64,000 nt of DNA from Lewinella sp. W8 (lineage in GTDB: Bacteria; Bacteroidota; Bacteroidia; Chitinophagales; Saprospiraceae), in NCBI RefSeq assembly GCF_004375085.3, contig NZ_SNAQ03000002.1:62001-126000 (forward strand). The letters run 5' to 3'. Below are positions 10,052 through 18,535 of the stretch, piece after piece. A model generated the notes under the pieces. That model did not search any database. It saw nothing but the letters and a program-made list of their open reading frames with translations, and had not been told where the DNA came from. A program made the translations under genes and the position numbers. Positions within the stretch are counted from its first letter, which is position 1. Each line of letters opens with the position of its first letter.

Positions 10052-10848
10052 ACGTCCTGATCATCGAAGACGAGCCCCTGGCGGCCGCCAACCTGCGGGA
10101 GATGTTGCGGTCCCTCCGCCCACAGTTTGAGCTGGTGGGAATACTGGAAACCGTCGCGGAGGCCACGGCCCTTTTGTCGGAATCTCCCCCGGGGATTGAC
10201 CTGGCCTTCTGTGACGTTCACCTTGGTGACGGCAGTAGTTTTTCCATTTTTGAAGAGGTCCCCGTTCACTTCCCGATCATCTTCACCACCGCCTACGACG
10301 AATACGCCCTGAAGGCTTTTTCGGTAAACAGCATTGATTACCTGCTCAAACCCATCCAGGAAGCCGGACTCCAACGCGCCCTCGATAAATTTGACCGTAG
10401 CAAGGCTGCGGCAACAACTGACCCAACCGACCTGAGTGCCCTCCTCCAACAGTTTGTCCAAAAAGACTTCCGGCAATACCGCCAATCGTTTCTGGTCAGC
10501 TTTCGCAACCGCCTGATCCCGGTTGCGGTCACGGATTTTCAGTATTTCTATATTTTGGGCGATCTGGTCTACGGACAGCGTCGTTCCGGCCCCCGTTATC
10601 AACTGGACGAAACGCTGGAAACACTGGAAGCCCAGCTTGATCCCGAGCAGTTCTTTCGGGCCAACCGACAACTGATCGTTCGTCGTCAAGCCATTGCCGG
10701 GCTCCAAAGGGCCCTGCACGGCAAGTATAAATTATTGCTTCACCAGGTGCAGGAACCACCGAATCCGGACCCCATCGGCCGGGAGCTGGTAAAAACTACG
10801 GTCAGTAAGGCCCGGGGCCCCGTCATTAAGCAGTGGCTCAGCCGCTGA
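10048..10848 (+). CDS. LytTR-family response regulator
   Basis: 266 residues. Receiver domain at residues 1-120: MNVLIIEDEP gives the acidic pair, the phosphoacceptor is Asp56 in FCDVHLGDG, then FTTAYDEYALKAF and the conserved Lys in DYLLKPI. A LytTR DNA-binding domain covers about 150-260 (FLVSFRNRLIPVAVTDFQYF, then FFRANRQLIV). Regulators of this type bind pairs of short direct repeats containing a GTT core. Repeated GTTAA cores lie directly downstream, before the lipoprotein gene, and are candidate sites. It overlaps the kinase gene by 4 bases. Confidence 0.94.
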   Translation: MNVLIIEDEPLAAANLREMLRSLRPQFELVGILETVAEATALLSESPPGIDLAFCDVHLGDGSSFSIFEEVPVHFPIIFTTAYDEYALKAFSVNSIDYLLKPIQEAGLQRALDKFDRSKAAATTDPTDLSALLQQFVQKDFRQYRQSFLVSFRNRLIPVAVTDFQYFYILGDLVYGQRRSGPRYQLDETLETLEAQLDPEQFFRANRQLIVRRQAIAGLQRALHGKYKLLLHQVQEPPNPDPIGRELVKTTVSKARGPVIKQWLSR

Positions 10849-10851
10849 GTA

Positions 10852-10925
10852 AATGTTAAGACGGCAATCCGGGGTCGGGAAAAATGTTAAGGCCGGCAAG
10901 AGGGCGTTAAAGCGGCATTAAATGA
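10852..10925. promoter_or_regulatory. Cluster of GTTAA direct repeats, possible LytTR operator
   Basis: The octamer ATGTTAAG occurs at 10853-10860 and 10884-10891. A related GCGTTAAAG begins at 10904 and CATTAAATG follows near 10916. The GTT cores start at 10855, 10886 and 10906, so spacings of 31 and 20 bases keep them close to the same helix face. LytTR regulators classically use two half-sites about 21 bases apart. The cluster sits between the LytTR gene and the downstream lipoprotein gene. The assignment is inference. Confidence 0.4.
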
Positions 10926-10990
10926 CCGGAATATTGGCAACCCCACCGTGATTCTTTCGCATTTTAGGTAAAACCCACAAGTGAAAAGTC

Positions 10991-11428
10991 ATGAAGAAAT
11001 TACTGCCCATACTCGCCCTGTCCCTCCTCTTTATTTCCGGATGTAGCATCGAGGACAGAATCGAACGTCGGGAAGACCGCCTGACCGGCACCTGGATCGT
11101 TGAAAAAGCCTTTTTCAATCGGGACGGTGCCCTGTTCCGCGACAACATCACCAATGAATTCCGGGGAGACCGCGTCACCTTTTTTCCGGATTATTCCCTG
11201 GAGTACGTGGCCGGCAACGGGGAGGTCTTTCAGGGCGTCTGGTTCATTGACGCCTTCCGGGACCGGGAGGATGATCTGGAATTTACCATTGACGCCGACT
11301 TCTTCGATTTCCGGGGGGACCTGGCCTTCCGCTGGGTCGGCGAGATTACGCTCCTGACCGAAAATAACTTTAACGTCAACATCGCCGAGCGAACCGGCAT
11401 TTTGCGGATCCGCTGGGATAAATTATAG
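10991..11428 (+). CDS. Small lipoprotein, unrecognised family
   Basis: 145 residues. It begins with MKKLLPILALSLLFISGCSI, a type II signal peptide with the lipobox ending at Cys18. The mature part is acidic and looks like a short beta-barrel or lipocalin-like fold: LTGTWIVEKAFFN near residue 31, then repeated aromatic/acidic strands to the end. The LTGTW start resembles lipocalin-like domains in Bacteroidota lipoproteins, but this is only a resemblance. It follows the LytTR operon by 142 bases, across candidate LytTR sites, and may be its target. Confidence 0.8.
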   Translation: MKKLLPILALSLLFISGCSIEDRIERREDRLTGTWIVEKAFFNRDGALFRDNITNEFRGDRVTFFPDYSLEYVAGNGEVFQGVWFIDAFRDREDDLEFTIDADFFDFRGDLAFRWVGEITLLTENNFNVNIAERTGILRIRWDKL

Positions 11429-11443
11429 TATCTCCCGAACGGG

Positions 11444-12334
11444 TTACGGCTTTGGCGGGTGGCTCGGACGGTATTTATCCAGCCAACTCACCTGGGCGGC
11501 CATCACGGCGTTCTGCCACAGAATGTACAGCATGGGGCCCAGCGTGGCCAGCGGCCCGAGAAAGGCCAGGGCGATCCAGATGGCCAGCATGGTGTTTTTC
11601 CGGCCGAGGGCCAGGCTTCCCTCCACTCGCTGCCCGGGGGGCAGCAAGTAAGCCCCCACCGTAAAGTTTAGCAGGCACAGCAGCCCCACGGCTCCCGCCG
11701 CCAGCCAGACCACCGACCAGTCGGTGCTGCTCTCGTAGCGCAGAAAGTGCGAGAGCTTGGCCGAAGCAATGAACACATTGGTCACGAACAGGGAGAAAAA
11801 CCAGGGGCTTATTCCGGTCAGGAACGCATGCAGGGGAGCCGAAAAACTTCGGACGAGTTGGGCCGCCGCCAGGGGGACGCCGATGGTGATCAGGATGCTG
11901 AAAAAGAGGCTAACCAGTTCGGACAGGGGCGGTTGTTGCCCGAGGACCAGGGGGATAAGGAAGGGCAACACCACGGCCATCGCACCGTGGGTGATGAGAA
12001 TGGACCCCACCAGATAGCCCGCGTCCCGTCGCATAATCCCGGCGATCACCGGACTGATAATCGCGGTGGGCGCCAGGGCGATGGCAAAAAGCAATAAGCC
12101 AAGATCCGTGCCGTGTAAACTCCCCAGCCAATAGGCCAGCATGGCCAGCAACGGCAGAAGGGCGGCGGCATACCATTGCTGGCGGTAGAAGATGCTTTTT
12201 CCGATCCGGACGCCCAGGAAAGAGAAAAAGAGCAAAATCATCAGAAAGGGCCGGATGAGAAAGCTCAGACCTTCAGCCGAAGGAAAAAAGAGCCCCAGGA
12301 GGAGAGCCAGAATGATCAGGCCGGATTTTTTCAT
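11444..12334 (-). CDS. Bile acid:sodium symporter (BASS/SBF) superfamily transporter
   Basis: 296 residues from the ATG at 12334 (MKKSGLIILALLLGLFFPSA), preceded by GAGGG; an in-frame ATG at 12370 overlaps the probable promoter and is rejected. The protein is almost entirely hydrophobic, with about nine to ten membrane segments. The conserved region AIALAPTAIISPVIAG and the later RKNTMLAIWIALAFLGP resemble the crossover regions of the SBF fold. The substrate cannot be told from sequence. It converges on the small lipoprotein gene with only 15 bases between stops. Confidence 0.8.
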   Translation of the reverse strand: MKKSGLIILALLLGLFFPSAEGLSFLIRPFLMILLFFSFLGVRIGKSIFYRQQWYAAALLPLLAMLAYWLGSLHGTDLGLLLFAIALAPTAIISPVIAGIMRRDAGYLVGSILITHGAMAVVLPFLIPLVLGQQPPLSELVSLFFSILITIGVPLAAAQLVRSFSAPLHAFLTGISPWFFSLFVTNVFIASAKLSHFLRYESSTDWSVVWLAAGAVGLLCLLNFTVGAYLLPPGQRVEGSLALGRKNTMLAIWIALAFLGPLATLGPMLYILWQNAVMAAQVSWLDKYRPSHPPKP

Positions 12335-12367
12335 AGTAACCCTCAGTGAGGTATTAGCGGAAGTCGC

Positions 12368-12375
12368 CAAAGGTA
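12368..12375 (-). promoter_or_regulatory. Bacteroidota -7 element upstream of the SBF transporter
   Basis: The minus strand reads TACCTTTG, an exact match to the Bacteroidota -7 consensus TAnnTTTG, 34 bases before the chosen ATG. No clear TTTG -33 box is seen at the expected distance. Confidence 0.45.
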
Positions 12376-12508
12376 CGCCACCGGGGCGCTGTAGTTACGT
12401 TTCCATACCACCGATCACGGCTCCTTGCCAGCAAGCCAGGCACCAGCGCGCCGCCGCCCGTCACAAAAAGACTGGGCCACCACGGCAACTTTTGGGAGCC
12501 CCAAAGCC

Positions 12509-12540
12509 TTTGTCCGCTAAATTCATGCTTATTACCTTCG
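12509..12540 (+). promoter_or_regulatory. Probable trpS promoter
   Basis: TTTG at 12509-12512, a 20-base spacer, then TACCTTCG at 12533-12540, one base off the TAnnTTTG consensus. The trpS ATG begins only 5 bases after this element, so the transcript would start at or next to the start codon (leaderless or nearly so). Confidence 0.5.
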
Positions 12541-12544
12541 CGCC

Positions 12545-13558
12545 ATGAGCCAACCAACAACCATTCTTTCCGGTATTCAACCCACGGGCAAACTTCACTT
12601 CGGCCGCTACTTTGGGGCCGTGGAGAACTGGAAGCGCCTGCAGGAGGAATACGATTGCCTCTACATGGTGGTCAACTACCACGCCATGACGATGCCCTTC
12701 CAGGCCAAGAAACTGGCGGAAAACAGTTGGGAGTTGTGCTTCAACCTGATGGCCTGTGGCATCAAGCCGGAAAACATCTTCATCCAGAGTCTCGTTCCCG
12801 AGCATACGGAGCTGAACTGGATTCTGAATTGCTTCACCAGCTACGGTCAGCTCACGCGGATGACCCAGTTCAAGGACAAAAGCCAGCAGAACGAGGAAAA
12901 GGGCGCCGATGGCTTCATTTCGGCCGGCCTGTTTACCTACCCCGCCCTGCAGGCAGCGGACATTCTGATCTACAAGGCAGGGCTGGTGCCCGTCGGCAAG
13001 GACCAGGAGCAACACCTGGAACTGACCCGCAACATCGCCCAGCGCTTCAATAATTTTGCGGGTAAGGAGTACTTCCCCATTCCCGAGGCGCTGTACACCA
13101 AGGTGCCCAAGGTGATGAGTACGGCCGACCCGACGCGCAAAATGAGCGCCAGCCTGGGCGACAAGCACAACATTGACGTGTTCGCCGACGAAGCCCGGAT
13201 TCGCAAGCAGGTACGCAGCGCCGTCACCGATACCGGGGGCGCGGACGCGGGTGCCATGAGTCCCGGAGTGAGCAATCTTTTTCAGTTGCTGGAGGCCAGC
13301 GGGAAAACGGAGGCCCACGCCAGCCTGATGGCCGACTACGAGGCCGGCGCCCTGAAGTACGCCGACCTCAAGGAAGCCGTGGCCGACGGACTGGTCGCCA
13401 TTTCCGGCGGCATCCGGGAACGGCTGGCCGAGTTGAAGCAGGACCGTAAGGCCGTCAAAAACCAAATCAAACAGAGCAGTTACGAAATTCGGAAGCGCGC
13501 TCAGGAAACCACCAAAGAAGTCAAGGAGATTTGTGGTCTCATGAACGTTCGCTTTTAA
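12545..13558 (+). CDS. trpS: Tryptophanyl-tRNA synthetase
   Basis: 337 residues, normal length for bacterial TrpRS. It charges tRNA-Trp with tryptophan in the cytoplasm. Class I signatures are clear: the HIGH-type motif within PTGKLHFGRYFG near residue 13 and the KMSAS loop in TRKMSASLGD near 199. Family motifs such as YPALQAADIL and VPVGKDQEQHLELTRNIA are also present. The start is the ATG immediately downstream of the promoter element. It heads a same-strand run with a CPBP protease, xseB and an SDR gene. Confidence 0.98.
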   Translation: MSQPTTILSGIQPTGKLHFGRYFGAVENWKRLQEEYDCLYMVVNYHAMTMPFQAKKLAENSWELCFNLMACGIKPENIFIQSLVPEHTELNWILNCFTSYGQLTRMTQFKDKSQQNEEKGADGFISAGLFTYPALQAADILIYKAGLVPVGKDQEQHLELTRNIAQRFNNFAGKEYFPIPEALYTKVPKVMSTADPTRKMSASLGDKHNIDVFADEARIRKQVRSAVTDTGGADAGAMSPGVSNLFQLLEASGKTEAHASLMADYEAGALKYADLKEAVADGLVAISGGIRERLAELKQDRKAVKNQIKQSSYEIRKRAQETTKEVKEICGLMNVRF

Positions 13559-13577
13559 CCGGCACAACTGATTGACC

Positions 13578-14594
13578 ATGGTCACTTCCGAAAACCAATC
13601 CATCAGCTTAGCGCTTACTTTCCGCCAGGTTCGCGACTTTCTCCGGCGCCCCGAAGACCAGCCCCTCACGGGACTTTCCCGCGGCGACAAGTGGAAGAGG
13701 CTGTTCCACGTATTCCTCCTCGATTTACTGGGTAGCGGGGTATTCATCCTACTCCTTTCGGTGCTCGAGCCCCTGGGACTGTTTGACCCCGAGGAACACG
13801 CCGTGGCGCAGGCTTTTGAAGAATTGGGCACGGCAGGGATGCTTATTCTCGCCGTCTTGGTGGCCCCATTTTTCGAGGAAGTATTCTTTCGGTTCCCCCT
13901 GCGGTTTAAGCGTAACCCGCTGGCTTTCATCCGGCGATTAATCGCCGGCCACGACGCCGATAAACAGGAGCGTATTCATCGGAGTTGGGACCGCCGCTTC
14001 CCCTGGATTTTCTATCTCTTCACCACCGTCTTTGCCCTCATTCACCTGACCAACTTTCCCTTCAGCGTCACGATTTTGCTGCTGGCGCCCATCCTGACGG
14101 GCGCCCAGTTTGTCCTTGGTGCCCTGGCCGGTGTGCTGCGGGTACAGCAGGGATTCCTGTGGGCCTTTGCCCTGCACGCCATTCACAACCTGCTCTTCGT
14201 GGGTTCCGCCATCCTCTTCATGTCACCACCGGCGATCATTGAGGTAAACAACACCAACTACCACCTTGAGGTTAGGGAGAGTACTGCCGGCGACCTCGAT
14301 TACAGTAGTTACGTCACGGCGGACTCACTGGCCTACAGCAACTTTACGCTCCGCGCGCTCCTGATCGACCTCATTGAACGGGAGGAGGATGAGGTGAAGT
14401 TTGATCCGGAGGGTTTTGACAATCCCCGCCTCGACGTAACCTACGGACCTGATTTCCCCCAACGCCGCCCCAAGATGGACGTCCTCAACGAAATTCGGGG
14501 ATACTACGGGATTGAGCTCATTGAAGGCGACAGCCCCGAGGAGATCATCGTAAGGTTTAGTCCGGAAAGTCCGGTCCTCTCCGCCAAAGAATAA
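13578..14594 (+). CDS. CPBP family intramembrane metalloprotease
   Basis: 338 residues from the ATG at 13578, 19 bases after trpS. It is a multi-pass membrane protein with the three CPBP/Abi motifs: EEVFFRFPL (EExxxR), FALIHLTNF (FxxxH) and HAIHNLLF (HxxxN), all in the first 220 residues. The family includes CAAX-processing proteases and bacteriocin self-immunity proteins; the substrate here is unknown. The last 120 residues form an acidic soluble tail not typical of the minimal domain, ending shortly before xseB. Confidence 0.87.
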   Translation: MVTSENQSISLALTFRQVRDFLRRPEDQPLTGLSRGDKWKRLFHVFLLDLLGSGVFILLLSVLEPLGLFDPEEHAVAQAFEELGTAGMLILAVLVAPFFEEVFFRFPLRFKRNPLAFIRRLIAGHDADKQERIHRSWDRRFPWIFYLFTTVFALIHLTNFPFSVTILLLAPILTGAQFVLGALAGVLRVQQGFLWAFALHAIHNLLFVGSAILFMSPPAIIEVNNTNYHLEVRESTAGDLDYSSYVTADSLAYSNFTLRALLIDLIEREEDEVKFDPEGFDNPRLDVTYGPDFPQRRPKMDVLNEIRGYYGIELIEGDSPEEIIVRFSPESPVLSAKE

Positions 14595-14608
14595 ACCCTG
14601 CCGACACC

Positions 14609-14794
14609 ATGACCTACACCGAAGCCGTTGCCGAACTCGAACAGCTCCTGGAGCAACTCCAGGAAGTGCCCACGGACGTGGATCAGCTCTACGCCCGCGT
14701 AGCGCGGGCCCAGGAACTGGTGGCCGCCTGCCGCGAAAAACTCCGGGGCGTGGAAGAACGGCTGGCGGCGTTGGAGAAACAATCCGAAGGTTAG
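14609..14794 (+). CDS. xseB: Exodeoxyribonuclease VII small subunit
   Basis: 61 residues, typical XseB length. The sequence is a helical hairpin rich in Glu, Leu and Gln: MTYTEAVAELEQLLEQLQ, then VDQLYARVARAQELVAACRE. Several XseB copies bind one XseA to form the single-strand-specific exonuclease VII. The start ATG is 14 bases after the CPBP stop. No xseA is seen on either side in the window, which is unusual because the two are often adjacent. Confidence 0.88.
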   Translation: MTYTEAVAELEQLLEQLQEVPTDVDQLYARVARAQELVAACREKLRGVEERLAALEKQSEG

Positions 14795-14834
14795 CCAGCA
14801 CATCACCCCCCTCATTCAGAAAAAATCATCGTAA

Positions 14835-15698
14835 TTGGGACAGAAGACCGTACTCATCACCGGCGCTACCGGAGGAATTGGATTTGAAACCGCCGCCGAC
14901 CTCGCCGGCCGGGGTTATTCGGTGCTGCTGCACGGACGCAACGCGGAAAAAGCGGAAGCGGCCGCCGACCGGATCAGAGAACGGCACGCCGGCTCCGAAA
15001 TCCGTACGGTGATTGCTGACCTGAGCCAGTTGGCGGACATCCGCCGCATGGCCGATGAGGTGCTGGACACTACCCCCCGACTGGACGTGCTGGTCAACAA
15101 TGCCGGAATTTGGAACAGCCACCAGGAACTCACAGAGGAAGGCGTCGAAAAAACGTTCGCCGTCAATCACCTGGCCTATTTCCTGCTCTCGCACCTGCTG
15201 CTGGACCCCTTACGGGCCGCCCCCCAGGGGCGGATTATCTGCGTGGCCTCCGACAGCCATAAGCAGATTAAGGGTATGTTTTTTGACAACCTCAACCTGG
15301 ACGGAAACTACCATGGCCTGCGCAGCTACGCCCAGAGCAAACTCGCCAACGTACTGTTTTGCTACGAGTACGAACGCCGCCGCCCCAGCGAGGACTACCC
15401 GGCCATCTACGCCGTGCAGCCGGGACTGGTCCAAACCGATATCGGGCTAAAGGGCAATACCTGGTTACACCGGCTGGCCTGGCGGGTCCGCCGGCAGATG
15501 AGTGGCCACAAAACACCCGCGGAAGGCGCTTCGACGAGCATTTACCTCGCCACCGAACCCGCCGTACAGGAACACAGCGGTCTGTACTGGGACAATTCTA
15601 AGCCAAAGGATTCCTACTCTTCCTCCTACGATAAGGACGAAGCACGCATTCTCTGGGAAACCAGCCTGGAGATGGTGGGCATCAAGCAATTCTTCTAG
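14835..15698 (+). CDS. Short-chain dehydrogenase/reductase, retinol dehydrogenase-like
   Basis: 287 residues. An in-frame TAA at 14832-14834 directly precedes a TTG at 14835, and no ATG precedes the cofactor motif, so a TTG start is forced. The Rossmann motif TGATGGIG lies at residues 8-15, then NNAGIW near 93 and the active-site YAQSK (YxxxK) near 164. The arrangement is that of the RDH/WW-domain oxidoreductase-like SDR branch using NAD(P)H. The substrate is unknown. It is 40 bases downstream of xseB and converges with a second SDR gene. Confidence 0.88.
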   Translation: MGQKTVLITGATGGIGFETAADLAGRGYSVLLHGRNAEKAEAAADRIRERHAGSEIRTVIADLSQLADIRRMADEVLDTTPRLDVLVNNAGIWNSHQELTEEGVEKTFAVNHLAYFLLSHLLLDPLRAAPQGRIICVASDSHKQIKGMFFDNLNLDGNYHGLRSYAQSKLANVLFCYEYERRRPSEDYPAIYAVQPGLVQTDIGLKGNTWLHRLAWRVRRQMSGHKTPAEGASTSIYLATEPAVQEHSGLYWDNSKPKDSYSSSYDKDEARILWETSLEMVGIKQFF

Positions 15699-15751
15699 CG
15701 CCTGGGGGCAGGCTCAAATCAAGACCAGGGCAACCGATTTCTACTGGTTCA

Positions 15752-16588
15752 CTACTGCTCAACGGCCTCCAGTTCGGGCTTCTCCTCCCGGTACTTGCTG
15801 AAGAGTTTTTCCAGGAGCCGCAGCTTCATCCTCCGCGGAATCAGGAAACCTAGGGTGACGAGCACTTTTACCAGCAGTCCGGGCCGGATCACGTCCTTCC
15901 CGGCCAGCATGCCGCCGATGGCCTCGGGTGCGATGTCCTCGGGCATGGTTACGAGAATCTTCGCCAGGTTCCCCATGGCGGCCACGCGCTTGAGCCCGTC
16001 TTCATTGGTGATTACTGGCCCCGGACACAAGACGGAAACGCCAATGTCATAGTAGCGGAACTCCTCCCGAAGCGCCAGAGAGTAATTGTAGACGAAAGCC
16101 TTGGTGCCGGTGTACACGGTTTTGTAGGGCAGGGGAAGCGTGGCTTCCATGCTGCTCATATTGAGGATCCCGCCCCGGGTGCGCTTCAGTTGCGGTAAGA
16201 GGGCGTAGGTCAGGTCCACCATCACCTGGTTATTCAACTGCATCATGACGTGGTACTCCCGCCAGGAAGTATGCTCGAAGAGTCCTCCGCGCCCGAATCC
16301 GGCATTATTGATCAGGTAGGTAGGGGTGATCCGCTCCTGGGCCAGCCAGTCGAGTACGGTTTCTACCGCACCGGGCTCCACCAGGTTACACCCCAGGGTG
16401 CGAAAGTGTGCCCGGGGGTATTGCGACAATTCATCGATGATGTGGTCAAGGTCCTTATTCGGAAGAGCGACTATGGCCACACCAATACCACGCTTTATGC
16501 ATTCCAGCGCTAATGCCCGGCCGATACCGTGACTTCCTCCCGTTACTACGGCCCAGGAAACCATGCCTGGTACTTTTACTTTCGTCAT
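15752..16588 (-). CDS. Short-chain dehydrogenase/reductase
   Basis: 278 residues. The cofactor motif TGGSHGIG begins at residue 16, NNAGFGRGG is near 93, the catalytic Ser is in NMSSME, and the YTGTK active-site Tyr-Lys pair is near 158. It resembles the DltE/HSD17B12-like SDR group with a hydrophobic C-terminal region (LVKVLVTLGFLIPRR) that may associate with membrane. The reaction is not assignable. It is divergent from hldD and has a consensus -7 element 23 bases upstream of its ATG. Confidence 0.88.
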   Translation of the reverse strand: MTKVKVPGMVSWAVVTGGSHGIGRALALECIKRGIGVAIVALPNKDLDHIIDELSQYPRAHFRTLGCNLVEPGAVETVLDWLAQERITPTYLINNAGFGRGGLFEHTSWREYHVMMQLNNQVMVDLTYALLPQLKRTRGGILNMSSMEATLPLPYKTVYTGTKAFVYNYSLALREEFRYYDIGVSVLCPGPVITNEDGLKRVAAMGNLAKILVTMPEDIAPEAIGGMLAGKDVIRPGLLVKVLVTLGFLIPRRMKLRLLEKLFSKYREEKPELEAVEQ

Positions 16589-16610
16589 GCGATTAACAAT
16601 ATAATCACGA

Positions 16611-16618
16611 CAAATGTA
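16611..16618 (-). promoter_or_regulatory. Bacteroidota -7 element upstream of the SDR gene
   Basis: The minus strand reads TACATTTG, matching TAnnTTTG, 23 bases before the ATG. A -33 box is not evident. Confidence 0.4.
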
Positions 16619-16754
16619 GCATGATAAAATGACCTACGGCACCATTTTGTTAAAACCCTAACGCTTTGTCGGGGAAATTAACCTTACGTATACTTACCGA
16701 TGATGCCCTCATCATGGCCTAATCTCCTACCTTTACGCGCCGAAACTTCTGATT

Positions 16755-17726
16755 ATGTATTTGCTTACCGGTGCCGCCGGATTTATTGGCAGCGCGCTCG
16801 TTCGGTACCTCAATGACCAGGGAATTACGGACCTCATCCTCGTAGATGATTTTATGCACTACCAGGATAAAACACCCAATTTGCTGGAAAAACAATTCCG
16901 GCAAAAAATTGAACGAGATCAGCTTTTTGACCGCTGGGACGAGGAACGGTGGCCCCTCAAAGGAGTCTACCATCTGGGTGCCCGCACCGACACCACGGAA
17001 ACGGACAAGGCGCTGTTTGACCGCCTGAACCGGGAATACAGTAAGGAAATCTGGCGCCGTTGTGCCCAAAACGCCATCCCGCTGGTGTACGCCAGTAGTG
17101 CCGCTACTTACGGGGAAGGAGAACACGGTTACGTGGATGACCACGAAGTCGTAAACCAATTGACGCCGCTGAACGAGTACGGCCGGAGTAAGAATGACTT
17201 TGATGCCTGGGCCCTTCAGCAACCCACCGCCCCACCCCACTGGTACGGGTTAAAGTTTTTCAACGTTTACGGTCCCAATGAATACCACAAGGGTCGGATG
17301 GCCAGCGTCATCTGGCACACCTTCCGGCAGGTAAAGGCTACCGGGGCGATGAAACTGTTCCGCAGCCACCGGGAGGGCATCGCCAATGGCCACCAAAGTC
17401 GCGACTTCATTTACGTCAAGGACCTCTGCCGGGTAAATCACTGGCTGATGGACAATCTACCCTCCCCCAGTGGCCTGTACAACCTCGGGACGGGCACCGC
17501 GCGCACCTTCCTGGATCTGGCGACGGCCACCTTCCGGGCCATGGACGTCCCGGTGGACATCAGCTTCATCGACACGCCCATCGACATCCGGGAAAAGTAC
17601 CAGTACTTCACCGAGGCCGACATGAGTAAACTACGGTCCGCCGGCTACACGGCCCCGTTTTATAGTCTGGAAGAAGGAATAATGGACTATGTGGTCAACT
17701 ATCTCGCTCCCGGCGAGTACTGGTAA
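16755..17726 (+). CDS. hldD: ADP-L-glycero-D-manno-heptose 6-epimerase
   Basis: 323 residues, the usual HldD (RfaD) length. It converts ADP-D-glycero-D-manno-heptose to the L-glycero form, the last cytoplasmic step in making the heptose of the LPS inner core. The NADP-binding motif TGAAGFIGSAL is at residues 5-15. The SSAATYG and YGRSK motifs (catalytic Ser/Tyr/Lys) are near 115 and 142. FFNVYGPNEYHKGRMASV is characteristic of the family. No other heptose gene is adjacent. It starts about 20 bases after a TACCTTTA element. Confidence 0.95.
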   Translation: MYLLTGAAGFIGSALVRYLNDQGITDLILVDDFMHYQDKTPNLLEKQFRQKIERDQLFDRWDEERWPLKGVYHLGARTDTTETDKALFDRLNREYSKEIWRRCAQNAIPLVYASSAATYGEGEHGYVDDHEVVNQLTPLNEYGRSKNDFDAWALQQPTAPPHWYGLKFFNVYGPNEYHKGRMASVIWHTFRQVKATGAMKLFRSHREGIANGHQSRDFIYVKDLCRVNHWLMDNLPSPSGLYNLGTGTARTFLDLATATFRAMDVPVDISFIDTPIDIREKYQYFTEADMSKLRSAGYTAPFYSLEEGIMDYVVNYLAPGEYW

Positions 17727-17781
17727 ATAGACTCCGTTATTCCGATGGCGGCGCCCATGCATTCGTTCAGCTTGTCTTTTT

Positions 17782-17861
17782 GGCACGGCGTGCGGGTGCC
17801 AGGGACATTCCGGGTGCAGTCTTTGCCCGACCAGGGCTCCCGGCACCTGCCCTCCGTGGCC
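17782..17861. repeat. Degenerate inverted repeat with the GCRGGTGCC motif
   Basis: The left arm GGCACGGCGTGCGGGTGCC (17782-17800) resembles the reverse complement of the right arm around GGCACCTGCC (17842-17861). The same GCRGGTGCC core recurs in other gaps of this window (near 5513, 37962, 46952, 60932). It fills most of the hldD to DUF6134-like gap. Confidence 0.35.
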
Positions 17862-17885
17862 CAATGGTCGCAAATCGGTTAACGA

Positions 17886-18497
17886 GTGGACTTAAATCAT
17901 CATCCCGTGTGGCTGCTACTTCTTCTTTCCTTCTTCTTACTACCACCGGATTCCACCGGTGCAGCAGATAATCTGGAAACCCGCCGGTTTCGGGTCATGA
18001 AGGGCGATAAAGTACTGGGCTGGAACGAAGCGACCCGCAGCCGGAAGGGCAACGCGACCCACTACACGAATACCAGTCAGAATACGGTGAGCCTCATTAA
18101 AAAATTCGTCATCGATTATCACTACGAAGTGACCTTCCGGGATAATCGACTGTACCAGTCCACCGCCAACGTGATGGTCAACGGCAAACAGCGGACCTCC
18201 ACGGCCGTGAGCTGGGAAACGGACTGTTACCGGATCCGTGAGAAGGGCGTGGAGACCAACTGCGTCGGGGGAGACATTCTGTTTACCAGCGTGATGCTCC
18301 TGTTCCAGGAGCCCCGGGGCCATAGCGTCGTCTTTTCCGAGGAAGAGGGCGCCATGCACCACCTGCGCTACGTAGACGGCGCCTACGAAAAGACCAACCT
18401 GAAGGGAAAGGTCAACCGCTATTATTACGAAAACAACCGACTGGCCCGGGCCGAGCTCGATGCCGGGCTGGTTACGGTCACCATCCTACCAGAATAA
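17886..18497 (+). CDS. Exported DUF6134-like protein
   Basis: 203 residues. An in-frame TAA at 17880 precedes a GTG at 17886, and the next Met lies after the signal peptide, so GTG is the likely start. Residues about 7-28 ([20 protein letters not shown]) form a signal peptide. The remainder is a beta-rich domain: [18 protein letters not shown], then [15 protein letters not shown]. It resembles DUF6134, whose function is unknown. It lies between hldD and fbp on the same strand, possibly by coincidence. Confidence 0.65.
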   Translation: MDLNHHPVWLLLLLSFFLLPPDSTGAADNLETRRFRVMKGDKVLGWNEATRSRKGNATHYTNTSQNTVSLIKKFVIDYHYEVTFRDNRLYQSTANVMVNGKQRTSTAVSWETDCYRIREKGVETNCVGGDILFTSVMLLFQEPRGHSVVFSEEEGAMHHLRYVDGAYEKTNLKGKVNRYYYENNRLARAELDAGLVTVTILPE

Positions 18498-18535
18498 GCC
18501 CAACCATAACTTCAAAGCCAAATTTCACCACCACC

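Noticed and set aside
15700-15713. GCCTG/CAGGC hairpin between the convergent SDR genes as a terminator
   Set aside because: The stem is only 5 bp and no T-run follows on either strand.
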